From positions 1-8,130 of the forward strand of contig JAJXYG010000108.1 in the NCBI GenBank assembly GCA_021780705.1: a stretch of 8,130 nt of DNA, read 5' to 3'. The translations under genes were made by a program, and so were the position numbers. This document shows positions 1 through 6,242 of the stretch, in pieces; the first letter of the stretch is position 1, and the number at the start of each line of letters is the position of its first letter. The notes beneath the pieces are model-generated. The model was not told the origin of the DNA, searched no databases, and was given only the letters and a program-made list of their open reading frames with translations. This DNA is from Bacteroidota bacterium (GTDB lineage Bacteria; Bacteroidota; Bacteroidia; Chitinophagales; Chitinophagaceae).

Positions 1-2
1 GC

Positions 3-296
3 GGACAGTGCTCTCCCTGCCGGGAGGGGACGGGATGGATGGAAAAGGTCCTTCATAAAATAGAATACGGCCAGGGTGCCATGAAGGATATCGACCTATT
101 GTGGGACATCCAGCGAAAAATTGAAGGCAATACTATTTGTCCCCTGGGGGATGCGGCTGCCTGGCCGGTAGCAGCAGCCATCCGCCATTTCAGGGATGAA
201 TTTGAATGGCATGTGACCCATCCGGAAGAATGCCTTCAAAGAAATTACGGACTGGCCCACTATGCAGATGAGCTGAAGGCCGCCGTACCGGCATAA
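3..296 (+). CDS. nuoF: NADH-quinone oxidoreductase subunit F (NuoF), C-terminal fragment, 5' end outside window
   Basis: This is the last 97 codons of NuoF, the subunit of the complex I peripheral arm that binds NADH and FMN and carries Fe-S cluster N3. Only the N3-binding helical domain is visible. It starts with GQCSPCREGTGW, the family signature that supplies cluster cysteines, and the fourth ligand is in TICPLGDAAAWP about 35 residues later. The two bases before the frame (gc) fit the end of a Cys codon, as expected for the SCGQC form of the motif. The reading frame runs open from the window edge, so the ATG at 39 is internal and not a start. The C-terminus (ELKAAVPA) ends with TAA. nuoG follows after 39 bp on the same strand, as in a standard nuo operon. 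The Rossmann-like NADH/FMN part lies upstream and cannot be judged. Confidence 0.95.
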   Translation, partial: GQCSPCREGTGWMEKVLHKIEYGQGAMKDIDLLWDIQRKIEGNTICPLGDAAAWPVAAAIRHFRDEFEWHVTHPEECLQRNYGLAHYADELKAAVPA

Positions 297-335
297 CCGT
301 TAGGGATTAGATTGTAAGTCATTTAAGTATAGATA

Positions 336-1484
336 ATGTCTGAAGAACAAAAATTATTTAAGGTAACCATTGATGGGGTGACTATTGAAGTCCCCGCCGG
401 GACTACCATCCTGAATGCGGCCCGCAAAATCGGGCCCGAGGTGGCCCCACCGGCGATGTGTTATTACAGCAAGCTGGAAGGCAGCGGCGGAAAATGCCGT
501 ACCTGCCTGGTGGAGGTGGCCGCAGGGTCCACAGCTGACCCGAGGCCTATGCCGAAACTGGTAGCTTCCTGCAGGACCAATGTAATGGATGGGATGGTGG
601 TGAAAAATACTACCAGTGAAAAGGTGCTGGATGCCCGAAAGGGGGTCGTGGAATTTTTGCTGATCAACCACCCGCTCGACTGTCCGGTTTGTGACCAGGC
701 AGGCGAATGCCACCTCCAGGACTTGGGATACGAACACGGGGCGGTACAGACCCGTTATGAATTCAAGAGGCGGACCTTTGTTCGGGAAGATATCGGTCCC
801 TATATACAGCTCCACATGACCCGGTGCATCTTATGCTACCGCTGTGTTTTTGTGGCAGACCAGTTAACTCCCGACCGGGTACACGGAATCCTGGATCGTG
901 GTGATCATTCCCGGATTTCCACCTATATCTCCAAGGCCATCGACAATCCGTTCAGCGGCAATATGATTGACGTCTGTCCGGTAGGCGCCCTGACCGACCG
1001 TACCTTTCGTTTTAAAAACCGGGTCTGGTTCCTCAGGCCGTTAGATGCCCACCGGGACTGTCCGGACTGTTGCGGAAAAGTGACTCTCTGGAACCGGGGA
1101 GAAGAAGTCTTCCGGGTGACGGCCCGCAAAGACCCCTGGGGGGAAGTGCAAAGTGACGAAAATGGCAAACCGGAATGGATTTGCAATACCTGCCGCTTTG
1201 AAAAGAAAAATATTTCAGACTGGGTGGTGGAAGGACCCACCAAGATCAGCAGGCATTCGGTCATTTCTGCCAATCACTACCAGAAGGAAGTGATTCCGCC
1301 TGATCCGCTTGACAAGATTTTGGATGGCAGAAGTCCCCTGCTTTTAATGGACATTCATGAAAATAGCCAGGTAAACCAGGCTTCTGTGCGACTGGATGAA
1401 ATTGAGGGACCGGCTACCGGAAAGACCTTTAACGGGGACCCTCATTCCACCGGACACAATCCGACGGACACCCGGGAGCGTTAA
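336..1484 (+). CDS. nuoG: NADH-quinone oxidoreductase subunit G (NuoG), short Bacteroidota-type form
   Basis: This 382-residue protein is the large Fe-S subunit of the complex I peripheral arm and relays electrons from NuoF towards NuoI. Residues 1-95 are a 2Fe-2S ferredoxin domain (N1b; Cys42, Cys54, Cys57, Cys79). Next comes the His-Cys 4Fe-4S domain (N5; His112, Cys116, Cys119, Cys125). Cluster N4 follows (Cys164, Cys167, Cys170, Cys214). The segment from about 230 resembles the start of the molybdopterin-oxidoreductase domain, but its cysteines are rearranged (Cys242, Cys245, Cys246, then Cys283, Cys286). The protein ends about 95 residues later, whereas E. coli NuoG runs to about 900 residues, so the large C-terminal domain is absent. 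From memory this short form is normal in Bacteroidota. The last 60 residues are hydrophilic and unrecognised. The start is firm: an in-frame TAG lies two codons upstream and this is the first ATG. There is no Shine-Dalgarno. Confidence 0.95.
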   Translation: MSEEQKLFKVTIDGVTIEVPAGTTILNAARKIGPEVAPPAMCYYSKLEGSGGKCRTCLVEVAAGSTADPRPMPKLVASCRTNVMDGMVVKNTTSEKVLDARKGVVEFLLINHPLDCPVCDQAGECHLQDLGYEHGAVQTRYEFKRRTFVREDIGPYIQLHMTRCILCYRCVFVADQLTPDRVHGILDRGDHSRISTYISKAIDNPFSGNMIDVCPVGALTDRTFRFKNRVWFLRPLDAHRDCPDCCGKVTLWNRGEEVFRVTARKDPWGEVQSDENGKPEWICNTCRFEKKNISDWVVEGPTKISRHSVISANHYQKEVIPPDPLDKILDGRSPLLLMDIHENSQVNQASVRLDEIEGPATGKTFNGDPHSTGHNPTDTRER

Positions 1485-1590
1485 CAAGCCCACCGGGAGG
1501 GCAGGAGGGCAGATAAGGAAAGTTGATAAGGAAGAAGGTTGATAAGGAAGGATATTGTGACCTCATTGATAAAGAATTTAGATTTCGCTT
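1485..1590 (+). repeat. nuoG-nuoH spacer with short direct repeats in a purine-rich tract
   Basis: This 106-bp spacer contains no gene. Two head-to-tail copies of GGAGGGCA lie at 1496-1503 and 1504-1511. Three copies of GATAAGGAA follow at 1512, 1525 and 1541; the second and third are preceded by GTT. Over 1495-1551, 48 of 57 bases are purines. The rest of the spacer is AT-rich and leads straight into the nuoH ATG without a Shine-Dalgarno. The repeats are read directly from the sequence. Their origin (replication slippage) or role (an unstructured, ribosome-attracting mRNA segment) is inference. They are too short and irregular to be a mobile element or a classic iteron array. Confidence 0.75.
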
Positions 1591-2658
1591 ATGCATTTAT
1601 TAGCAATTGACTGGAGTTTATTAACGGAAAAACTGGTGCTTATCGTCGTGGTGGTACTGATTTCCCTGGTGGTAGCCATGTATTCCACATATGCAGAAAG
1701 AAAGGTCGCTGCCATCATCCAGGACAGAAGGGGCCCCAACAGGGCCGGTCCATTTGGAATCCTGCAGCCTTTGGCCGACGGGTTGAAGCTCTTCTTCAAG
1801 GAAGAGATCGTTCCGAAATTCTCCTCAAAATTTCTTTTCATCCTGGGTCCCGGGATCGCCATGCTCACGGCCATCATGATCGGGGCGGTCATTCCCTGGG
1901 GAAACAAGGTTCATTTGTTCGGAAGGGATATTTCCCTGCAGATTACAGACGTCAATATCGGAATCCTGTACGTCTTTGGCATCGTAAGCCTCGGGGTATA
2001 TGGCATCATGATCGGGGGATGGGCCAGTAATAACAAGTACTCCCTGCTGGGGTCCATGAGGGCTGCCTCCCAGATTATCAGCTATGAACTGGCGATGGGT
2101 ATTTCCCTGATTGCGCTGCTGATGATCACCGGAACTTTGAGCATGAAAACCATGGTGGGCCAGCAGATGGATCATGTCTGGAATATCTTCAAGCAACCTT
2201 TGGGTTTCCTGATATTTCTGGTATGCGCCTTTGCCGAAACCAACCGGACCCCCTTTGACCTGTCAGAGGCGGAAAATGAACTGATAGGCGGGTATCACTC
2301 CGAATATTCATCCATGAAGCTGGGGTTCTACCTGTTCGCTGAATATGTCAATATGTTTTTGAGCAGCGCCATTATGGTGACGCTGTTCTTCGGGGGGTAT
2401 GACATTCCCTTCGTCAATGATGCCACCTTTATTCATACGATTGGGACGAACTGGATGGCGGTCTTTCAGGGTGCGGTTTTCTTTATCAAGATAGTGTTAT
2501 TCCTGTTCCTGTTCATGTGGGTCAGGTGGACGATTCCGCGCTTCCGGTATGACCAGCTCATGAACCTGGGCTGGAAGGTATTGCTCCCGCTGGCCTTGTT
2601 CAATATGCTGGCCACTGGGTCACTCGTGTTGTTACACCAGAATCACTGGCATTTTTGA
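1591..2658 (+). CDS. nuoH: NADH-quinone oxidoreductase subunit H (NuoH), quinone-site membrane subunit
   Basis: NuoH (ND1 homologue, 355 residues, about eight membrane helices) is the membrane subunit that meets the peripheral arm. It forms much of the quinone chamber and begins the charged axis leading to the pumping subunits. The family signatures are intact. YAERKVAAIIQDRRGPNRAG at residues 34-53 is the first matrix-side loop after TM1. RAASQIISYELAMG is at 157-170. AETNRTPFDLSEAENELIGG at 215-234 is the acidic quinone-cavity loop, followed by GYHSEYSSMK. WTIPRFRYDQLM is at 313-324, near the C-terminus. Length is normal for the family. An in-frame TAG at 1579-1581 bounds the start, and ATG at 1591 is the first start codon after it. 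There is no Shine-Dalgarno. Gaps of 106 bp upstream and 111 bp downstream are the longest in this operon segment. Confidence 0.96.
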   Translation: MHLLAIDWSLLTEKLVLIVVVVLISLVVAMYSTYAERKVAAIIQDRRGPNRAGPFGILQPLADGLKLFFKEEIVPKFSSKFLFILGPGIAMLTAIMIGAVIPWGNKVHLFGRDISLQITDVNIGILYVFGIVSLGVYGIMIGGWASNNKYSLLGSMRAASQIISYELAMGISLIALLMITGTLSMKTMVGQQMDHVWNIFKQPLGFLIFLVCAFAETNRTPFDLSEAENELIGGYHSEYSSMKLGFYLFAEYVNMFLSSAIMVTLFFGGYDIPFVNDATFIHTIGTNWMAVFQGAVFFIKIVLFLFLFMWVRWTIPRFRYDQLMNLGWKVLLPLALFNMLATGSLVLLHQNHWHF

Positions 2659-2709
2659 TCGGAAATCTGAAAAGAACGTATAAATGAGAAACAGTTATAA
2701 ATTAAAATA

Positions 2710-2717
2710 TACTTTTG
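2710..2717 (+). promoter_or_regulatory. Possible Bacteroidota-type -7 promoter element upstream of nuoI
   Basis: TACTTTTG is a full match to the Bacteroidota sigma factor -7 consensus TAnnTTTG. It sits in an AT-rich part of the nuoH-nuoI spacer, 52 bp before the nuoI start. No TTG was found at the usual distance upstream for the -33 element, so the promoter is incomplete on paper. If active, it would give an internal transcript for nuoI to nuoN with a leader of roughly 45 nt. A six-base degenerate match can arise by chance. Confidence 0.3.
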
Positions 2718-2734
2718 CCAACGTTATAGGGAAG

Positions 2735-2749
2735 CCCGTCTGTGGCGGG
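2735..2749 (+). other. Small GC-rich hairpin in the nuoH-nuoI spacer
   Basis: CCCGTC, loop TGT, GGCGGG can pair as a six-base stem with one T-G wobble. No T-run follows, so it does not look like an intrinsic terminator. It stands between the TACTTTTG box and the nuoI Shine-Dalgarno. It could be an mRNA-stabilising or processing structure separating nuoH from nuoI, but that is inference. Confidence 0.35.
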
Positions 2750-2757
2750 GTTGCCAG

Positions 2758-2765
2758 AAAGGAGG
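2758..2765 (+). promoter_or_regulatory. Strong Shine-Dalgarno for nuoI
   Basis: AAAGGAGG ends four bases before the nuoI ATG at 2770. It is nearly a full complement of the 16S rRNA 3' end and supports the ATG at 2770 rather than the internal Met16 codon. None of the other starts in the window has a comparable site; nuoJ has only a weak AGGA. This stands out because Bacteroidota usually initiate without Shine-Dalgarno sequences. Confidence 0.7.
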
Positions 2766-2769
2766 AATT

Positions 2770-3336
2770 ATGGAAGCATTAACTAACAGGGTCAAGCCGG
2801 TAGCCCGAAAAAAAATGACGCTCTTGGAGCGCATGTACCTTCCCGAGGTACTCAGGGGGATGGCCATCACTTTCAGGCATATCTTCAAGAAGAAAGTTAC
2901 GATCAATTACCCCGAAAAAACCCGGCCGTTCAGCCCTGTTTTCAGGGGATTGCAGATTCTCAACCGCGATGAGGAAGGAAGGGAAAGGTGTACTGCCTGC
3001 GGGCTGTGTGCCGTGGCCTGCCCCGCGGAAGCCATTACGATGGAGGCGGCCGAGCGGCAGCCGGGAGAAGAACACCTGTACCGGGAAGAAAAATACGCTG
3101 CCAAATACGAGATCAATATGCTCCGTTGCATCTTTTGTGGCCTCTGTGAAGAAGCCTGTCCCAAGGATGCCATCTACCTGAGTGAAACCTTTGCACCGGC
3201 CAATTACCAGCGGAAGGGATTCATTTATGGAAAAAAGGATCTCTTAATCCCCCACCCGAAAGAAAACCCGGAAGCATATGCCAAGGCCAAAGGCAACCGG
3301 ATTGCTCAACCGCAGGGACACGGAAATGAAAAATAA
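2770..3336 (+). CDS. nuoI: NADH-quinone oxidoreductase subunit I (NuoI), 2x[4Fe-4S] ferredoxin-like subunit
   Basis: NuoI (188 residues) is the peripheral-arm subunit holding clusters N6a and N6b, which carry electrons to N2 next to the quinone site. Two bacterial ferredoxin motifs are visible. CTACGLCAVACP gives Cys74, Cys77, Cys80 and Cys84. CIFCGLCEEACP gives Cys120, Cys123, Cys126 and Cys130. As usual in 8-Fe ferredoxins, the last Cys of each motif is expected to serve the other cluster. An amphipathic N-terminal stretch (ERMYLPEVLRGMAITFRHIF) fits the helices that lie on the membrane surface against NuoH. The segment RPFSPVFRG is typical of the family. The C-terminus is a short hydrophilic tail. 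The start is supported by a strong Shine-Dalgarno. nuoJ follows after 24 bp, so the two are almost certainly co-transcribed. Confidence 0.96.
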   Translation: MEALTNRVKPVARKKMTLLERMYLPEVLRGMAITFRHIFKKKVTINYPEKTRPFSPVFRGLQILNRDEEGRERCTACGLCAVACPAEAITMEAAERQPGEEHLYREEKYAAKYEINMLRCIFCGLCEEACPKDAIYLSETFAPANYQRKGFIYGKKDLLIPHPKENPEAYAKAKGNRIAQPQGHGNEK

Positions 3337-3360
3337 ATAACCGAGAAACAGGAAAGATAC

Positions 3361-3873
3361 ATGTCAACAACTCAAATTTTATTCTGGTTCTTATCCATCC
3401 TGGCAGTCCTGAGTGCGGTTGGGGTGGTAGCTTCCAGGAATCCTATCTATTCAGTGCTTTGGCTGATCGTAGTTTTCTTTTCCATTTCCGGACAGTATGT
3501 TCTCATGAATGCGCAGTTCCTGGCCATCGTCAACGTGATTGTGTATGCGGGGGCCATCATGGTGCTGTTCACCTTTGTGATCATGCTGATGAACCTGAAT
3601 GAACACCCCGAGATTCCGAAGAATGTCTACCTGAAGGCAGCGGGTATCATTGCGGGGATGTGCCTGCTGGTCGTACTGGTGGCAGCCCTTGCCAAATCCT
3701 CCAACATGCATGAATCCTTGCGGGTGGGCACCAACGTAGGACTGATCAAATACCTGGGCAGGACCCTCTTTAATGATTATGTCGTGCCCTTTGAAATCAG
3801 CAGCGTCCTGTTTTTGAGTGCCATGATCGGAGCGGTGGTAATCGGACGAAAGGAAAAAGAAACGGTAGCCTGA
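3361..3873 (+). CDS. nuoJ: NADH-quinone oxidoreductase subunit J (NuoJ)
   Basis: NuoJ (ND6 homologue, 170 residues) is a core membrane-arm subunit beside NuoK and NuoA, between the quinone site and the antiporter-like subunits. Five hydrophobic segments can be placed at roughly 5-24, 29-49, 53-77, 90-112 and 143-162. The third contains the diagnostic IVNVIVYAGAIMVLFTFVIM, including the Tyr and Gly that form the pi-bulge in TM3, a segment linked to conformational coupling in other complex I structures. The last helix contains PFEISSVLFLSAMIGAVVI with a conserved Glu (Glu146). The C-terminus is a short charged tail (GRKEKETVA). Only a weak AGGA lies upstream of the ATG. The length is normal and no damage is seen. 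Confidence 0.95.
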   Translation: MSTTQILFWFLSILAVLSAVGVVASRNPIYSVLWLIVVFFSISGQYVLMNAQFLAIVNVIVYAGAIMVLFTFVIMLMNLNEHPEIPKNVYLKAAGIIAGMCLLVVLVAALAKSSNMHESLRVGTNVGLIKYLGRTLFNDYVVPFEISSVLFLSAMIGAVVIGRKEKETVA

Positions 3874-3932
3874 AAGGATACCTGATGGCAATAAATAAAT
3901 GATTGTACCCTACGGGGAAAAAAATAAAGATT
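3874..3932 (+). other. nuoJ-nuoK spacer with a five-codon mini-ORF
   Basis: The 59-bp gap contains ATG GCA ATA AAT AAA TGA (3885-3902), a possible five-residue frame. Its TGA overlaps an ATG at 3899 that opens a frame out of phase with nuoK. Neither has a Shine-Dalgarno. They are reported as a visible arrangement, possibly affecting how ribosomes reach the nuoK ATG at 3933. I have no support that they are translated. Confidence 0.2.
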
Positions 3933-4259
3933 ATGGAAATTCAGGGGTATGTAATTCTGTCGATCACCTTGTTCTGCATCGGGGTGGTAGGCGCCCTTAC
4001 CCGGCGCAATGCCATCATTATTTTCATGTGCATCGAACTCATGCTGAATTCGGTGAACCTGCTGCTCGTGGCTTTTTCAAAAATGCACATGATGGGGGCA
4101 AATGCGAGTGCGGCTTCTGCCATTGACGCGCAGATTTTTGTATTCTTCATCATGATTGTGGCCGCAGCGGGAGTAAGTGTGGGGCTGGCCATCAGCGTGA
4201 TGCTGTACCGCAATACCCGGTCAGTGGATGTAAATTTCTTAAACAGACTAAAAAACTAG
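3933..4259 (+). CDS. nuoK: NADH-quinone oxidoreductase subunit K (NuoK), with Gly in place of the second conserved membrane Glu
   Basis: NuoK (ND4L homologue, 108 residues, three helices at about 5-21, 27-48 and 66-92) carries the proton path between NuoJ and NuoN. TRRNAIIIFMCIELMLNSVN is the family core, and Glu35 there corresponds to E. coli Glu36. In TM3 the usual AAAExxxGLAI reads AAAGVSVGLAI, so the position of E. coli Glu72 is Gly80 (codon GGA at 4170-4172). The loop between TM2 and TM3 is longer than in E. coli, with an Ala/Met-rich insert at about 50-65. I chose ATG at 3933 because MEIQGYVIL is the expected N-terminus. The frame also contains a TTG at 3903, but that would add ten charged residues (YPTGKKIKI region) that do not fit. 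There is no Shine-Dalgarno; the stop is TAG. Confidence 0.93.
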   Translation: MEIQGYVILSITLFCIGVVGALTRRNAIIIFMCIELMLNSVNLLLVAFSKMHMMGANASAASAIDAQIFVFFIMIVAAAGVSVGLAISVMLYRNTRSVDVNFLNRLKN

Positions 4260-4305
4260 GACGGTGTACTACAAGTGGATGAGTCCCTTTTAACCGGTTG
4301 CATTT

Positions 4306-6234
4306 ATGAATAATATTTTTGACGTAGCTTATTTGATTCCCCTTTTTCCGCTTTTGGGTTTCCTGATCAATGGGTTAGGCAGAAAGCTGAACTCCAAAAG
4401 GGTTACCGCATTGGTGGGAAGCGGGACAATCCTGCTGTCTTTTATTTTGAGCCTGATGGTGTTCAGTGCGGCCACCAAGGACGGATTTTCTGCCCAGCAT
4501 CTTCAATATTTCACTTTCATAAGTGTAGGCAAACTCTCGATTCCTTTTGAGTTTCAGATAGACCAGCTCACCAGTATTTTCCTGCTGATCATTACCGGGG
4601 TGGGCTTTCTGATCCATGTCTATTCCACCTCTTATATGAAGGAGGAGGACAACCCGGGGTATGCCCGTTATTTCGCCTACCTCAACCTGTTTGTGTTTTC
4701 CATGCTCCTGCTGGTTATGGGTGGCAATTATGTGATCATGTTCATGGGGTGGGAAGGCGTCGGGCTTTGCTCTTATTTGCTGATCGGTTTCTGGTTCAAG
4801 AATACCGCCTTTACCAATGCCTCCAAGAAAGCCTTTATTATGAACCGGATCGGGGATTTTGGTTTTATCCTGGGCATCTTCTGGCTGATCCAGGCCTTTG
4901 GTACCACTTCCTATGGCACCCTGTTTGATACCCATGGAGGGGTTTCCCTGGCTGCCAAGGGCGCGCCTGGGGTCCTTACCGCCATCAGTTTATTGCTCTT
5001 TGTGGGGGCTACCGGAAAAAGCGCCCAGATTCCGCTGTACACCTGGCTGCCCGATGCCATGGCGGGTCCTACTCCCGTTTCGGCTTTGATCCACGCAGCG
5101 ACTATGGTTACTGCCGGTATTTACATGATTGCCAGAAGCAATATCATATATGCACTCTCCCCTCTTACCATGACGGTAGTGGCGGTGATCGGTACGGCAA
5201 CCGCTATTTTTGCCGCCGTCATTGCACTCAGACAAAATGATATCAAAAAGGTCCTGGCCTATTCTACCGTGAGCCAGCTTGGATACATGTTTCTCGGCCT
5301 GGGCGTGGGCGCCTTTTCCGCGTCCGTATTCCATGTGATGACCCATGCTTTCTTCAAGGCATTGTTGTTCCTGGGAGCGGGCTCTGTCATTCATGCCATG
5401 GGGGGACAACAGGATATCAACCAGATGGGGGGACTCGGCAAAAAAATGAAGATCACGTATGTCACTTTTTTCATTGCCTGTCTGGCCATTGCAGGGATTC
5501 CGCCCTTTGCCGGATTCTTTTCCAAGGACCAGATCCTTTCAGCCGCCTATGCGGCAAATCCGCTATATTATTACCTGGGAGTAGGCGGTGCGCTGCTTAC
5601 AGCCTTTTATATGTTCCGGCTCATGGCCCTGACCTTTGCAGGAAAATTCAGGGGGACCGAAGACCAGTGGCACCATGTACATGAGAGCCCCTCTGCCATT
5701 ACCCTGGCCCTGATTGCGCTGGCAATCCTTTCTGCCCTGGGAGGCCTGGTGGGGATTCCGGAGGTGTTCATGGATCATGGCAACAAGCTGGATGCATTTT
5801 TATCCCCGGTATTTTCCGAGGCGCAAAAGGTGCTGGCGGTGCACCCCGCTTCATCTCCTCAGACTGAAATTGCCATGATGGCCATTTCCTCCCTGCTGAT
5901 TATCGTGGTGAGCATCTGGGCCTGGAACAAATTCCGCAAATTCGACGGAACCGTGCAGGAGGCAGGTGCCTTTGCAAGAGCGATTCAAAATAAGTTCTAT
6001 GTCGATGAAATCTATGAGGCAGTGTTCGTAAAACCGCTGAAAGCCTTTTCCGGATTTTTAGGAAATGTGGTGGAAAAATCAGGTATTGATGCCCTGGTCA
6101 ACGCCGTAGGACGCGGGGTCAACTACAGCAGCCGTCAGATCAGGTTGTTGCAGAGCGGACTGGTGGGTAATTACATTCTGCTTATGGTGGCAGGACTCAT
6201 CCTATTACTTATTATTCAATTTTTTACAAAATAA
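4306..6234 (+). CDS. nuoL: NADH-quinone oxidoreductase subunit L (NuoL), distal antiporter-like proton pump
   Basis: NuoL (ND5 homologue, 642 residues) is the distal pumping subunit, related to Mrp antiporters. Expected functional residues are present: Glu150 in GWEGVGLCSYLLIGFW (E. coli Glu144), Lys238 in GATGKSAQIPLYTWLPDAM (Lys229), His348 and Lys351 in THAFFKALLFLGAGSVIHA, and Lys408 in FFSKDQIL (Lys399). The second family repeat contains AYSTVSQLGYM. The C-terminal part after about 550 is charged and amphipathic (FYVDEIYEAVFVKPLK) and ends in a hydrophobic segment (NYILLMVAGLILLLIIQF). This fits the lateral helix HL and the final TM16, which distinguish NuoL from NuoM and NuoN. Full length, no frameshift. 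There is a 46-bp gap from nuoK and no Shine-Dalgarno. nuoM starts 5 bp after the stop. Confidence 0.97.
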   Translation: MNNIFDVAYLIPLFPLLGFLINGLGRKLNSKRVTALVGSGTILLSFILSLMVFSAATKDGFSAQHLQYFTFISVGKLSIPFEFQIDQLTSIFLLIITGVGFLIHVYSTSYMKEEDNPGYARYFAYLNLFVFSMLLLVMGGNYVIMFMGWEGVGLCSYLLIGFWFKNTAFTNASKKAFIMNRIGDFGFILGIFWLIQAFGTTSYGTLFDTHGGVSLAAKGAPGVLTAISLLLFVGATGKSAQIPLYTWLPDAMAGPTPVSALIHAATMVTAGIYMIARSNIIYALSPLTMTVVAVIGTATAIFAAVIALRQNDIKKVLAYSTVSQLGYMFLGLGVGAFSASVFHVMTHAFFKALLFLGAGSVIHAMGGQQDINQMGGLGKKMKITYVTFFIACLAIAGIPPFAGFFSKDQILSAAYAANPLYYYLGVGGALLTAFYMFRLMALTFAGKFRGTEDQWHHVHESPSAITLALIALAILSALGGLVGIPEVFMDHGNKLDAFLSPVFSEAQKVLAVHPASSPQTEIAMMAISSLLIIVVSIWAWNKFRKFDGTVQEAGAFARAIQNKFYVDEIYEAVFVKPLKAFSGFLGNVVEKSGIDALVNAVGRGVNYSSRQIRLLQSGLVGNYILLMVAGLILLLIIQFFTK

Positions 6235-6242
6235 ATGTAATG
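6235..6242 (+). promoter_or_regulatory. Start-stop overlap ATGTAATG at the nuoL-nuoM junction
   Basis: Immediately after the nuoL TAA comes ATGTAATG, a one-codon frame ATG-TAA whose last A is the first base of the nuoM ATG at 6240. With nuoM only 5 bp from the nuoL stop and no Shine-Dalgarno of its own, reinitiation or translational coupling from nuoL is the likely way nuoM is started. The arrangement is seen directly; the role is inferred. Confidence 0.4.

Noticed and set aside
354..815. Antisense open frames opposite nuoG, and similar ones opposite nuoL, nuoM and others (for example 4375-4935, 4990-5409, 7130-7654)
   Set aside because: They lie fully within strongly supported nuo genes, show no family motif, and have the composition expected of reverse-complement shadows in a GC-balanced coding strand.
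1555..1586. TTG, 21-bp gap, TAGATTTC: promoter-like arrangement just before nuoH
   Set aside because: The -7 box mismatches the consensus at its last base and lies only 4 bp before the nuoH ATG, which would require a leaderless transcript. Chance in AT-rich sequence is the simpler explanation.
3903..3932. TTG at 3903 as an alternative nuoK start giving 118 residues
   Set aside because: The added ten residues are polar and charged and unlike NuoK N-termini. ATG at 3933 gives the expected MEIQ start just before TM1.
3899..4126. 75-codon + strand frame starting at ATG 3899
   Set aside because: It overlaps most of nuoK in another frame, has no recognisable motif, and reads as a frame-shifted shadow of the NuoK sequence.
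4292..4299. AACCGGTT palindrome in the nuoK-nuoL gap
   Set aside because: A single 8-bp palindrome without a second copy or flanking structure is expected by chance and gives no support for an operator.
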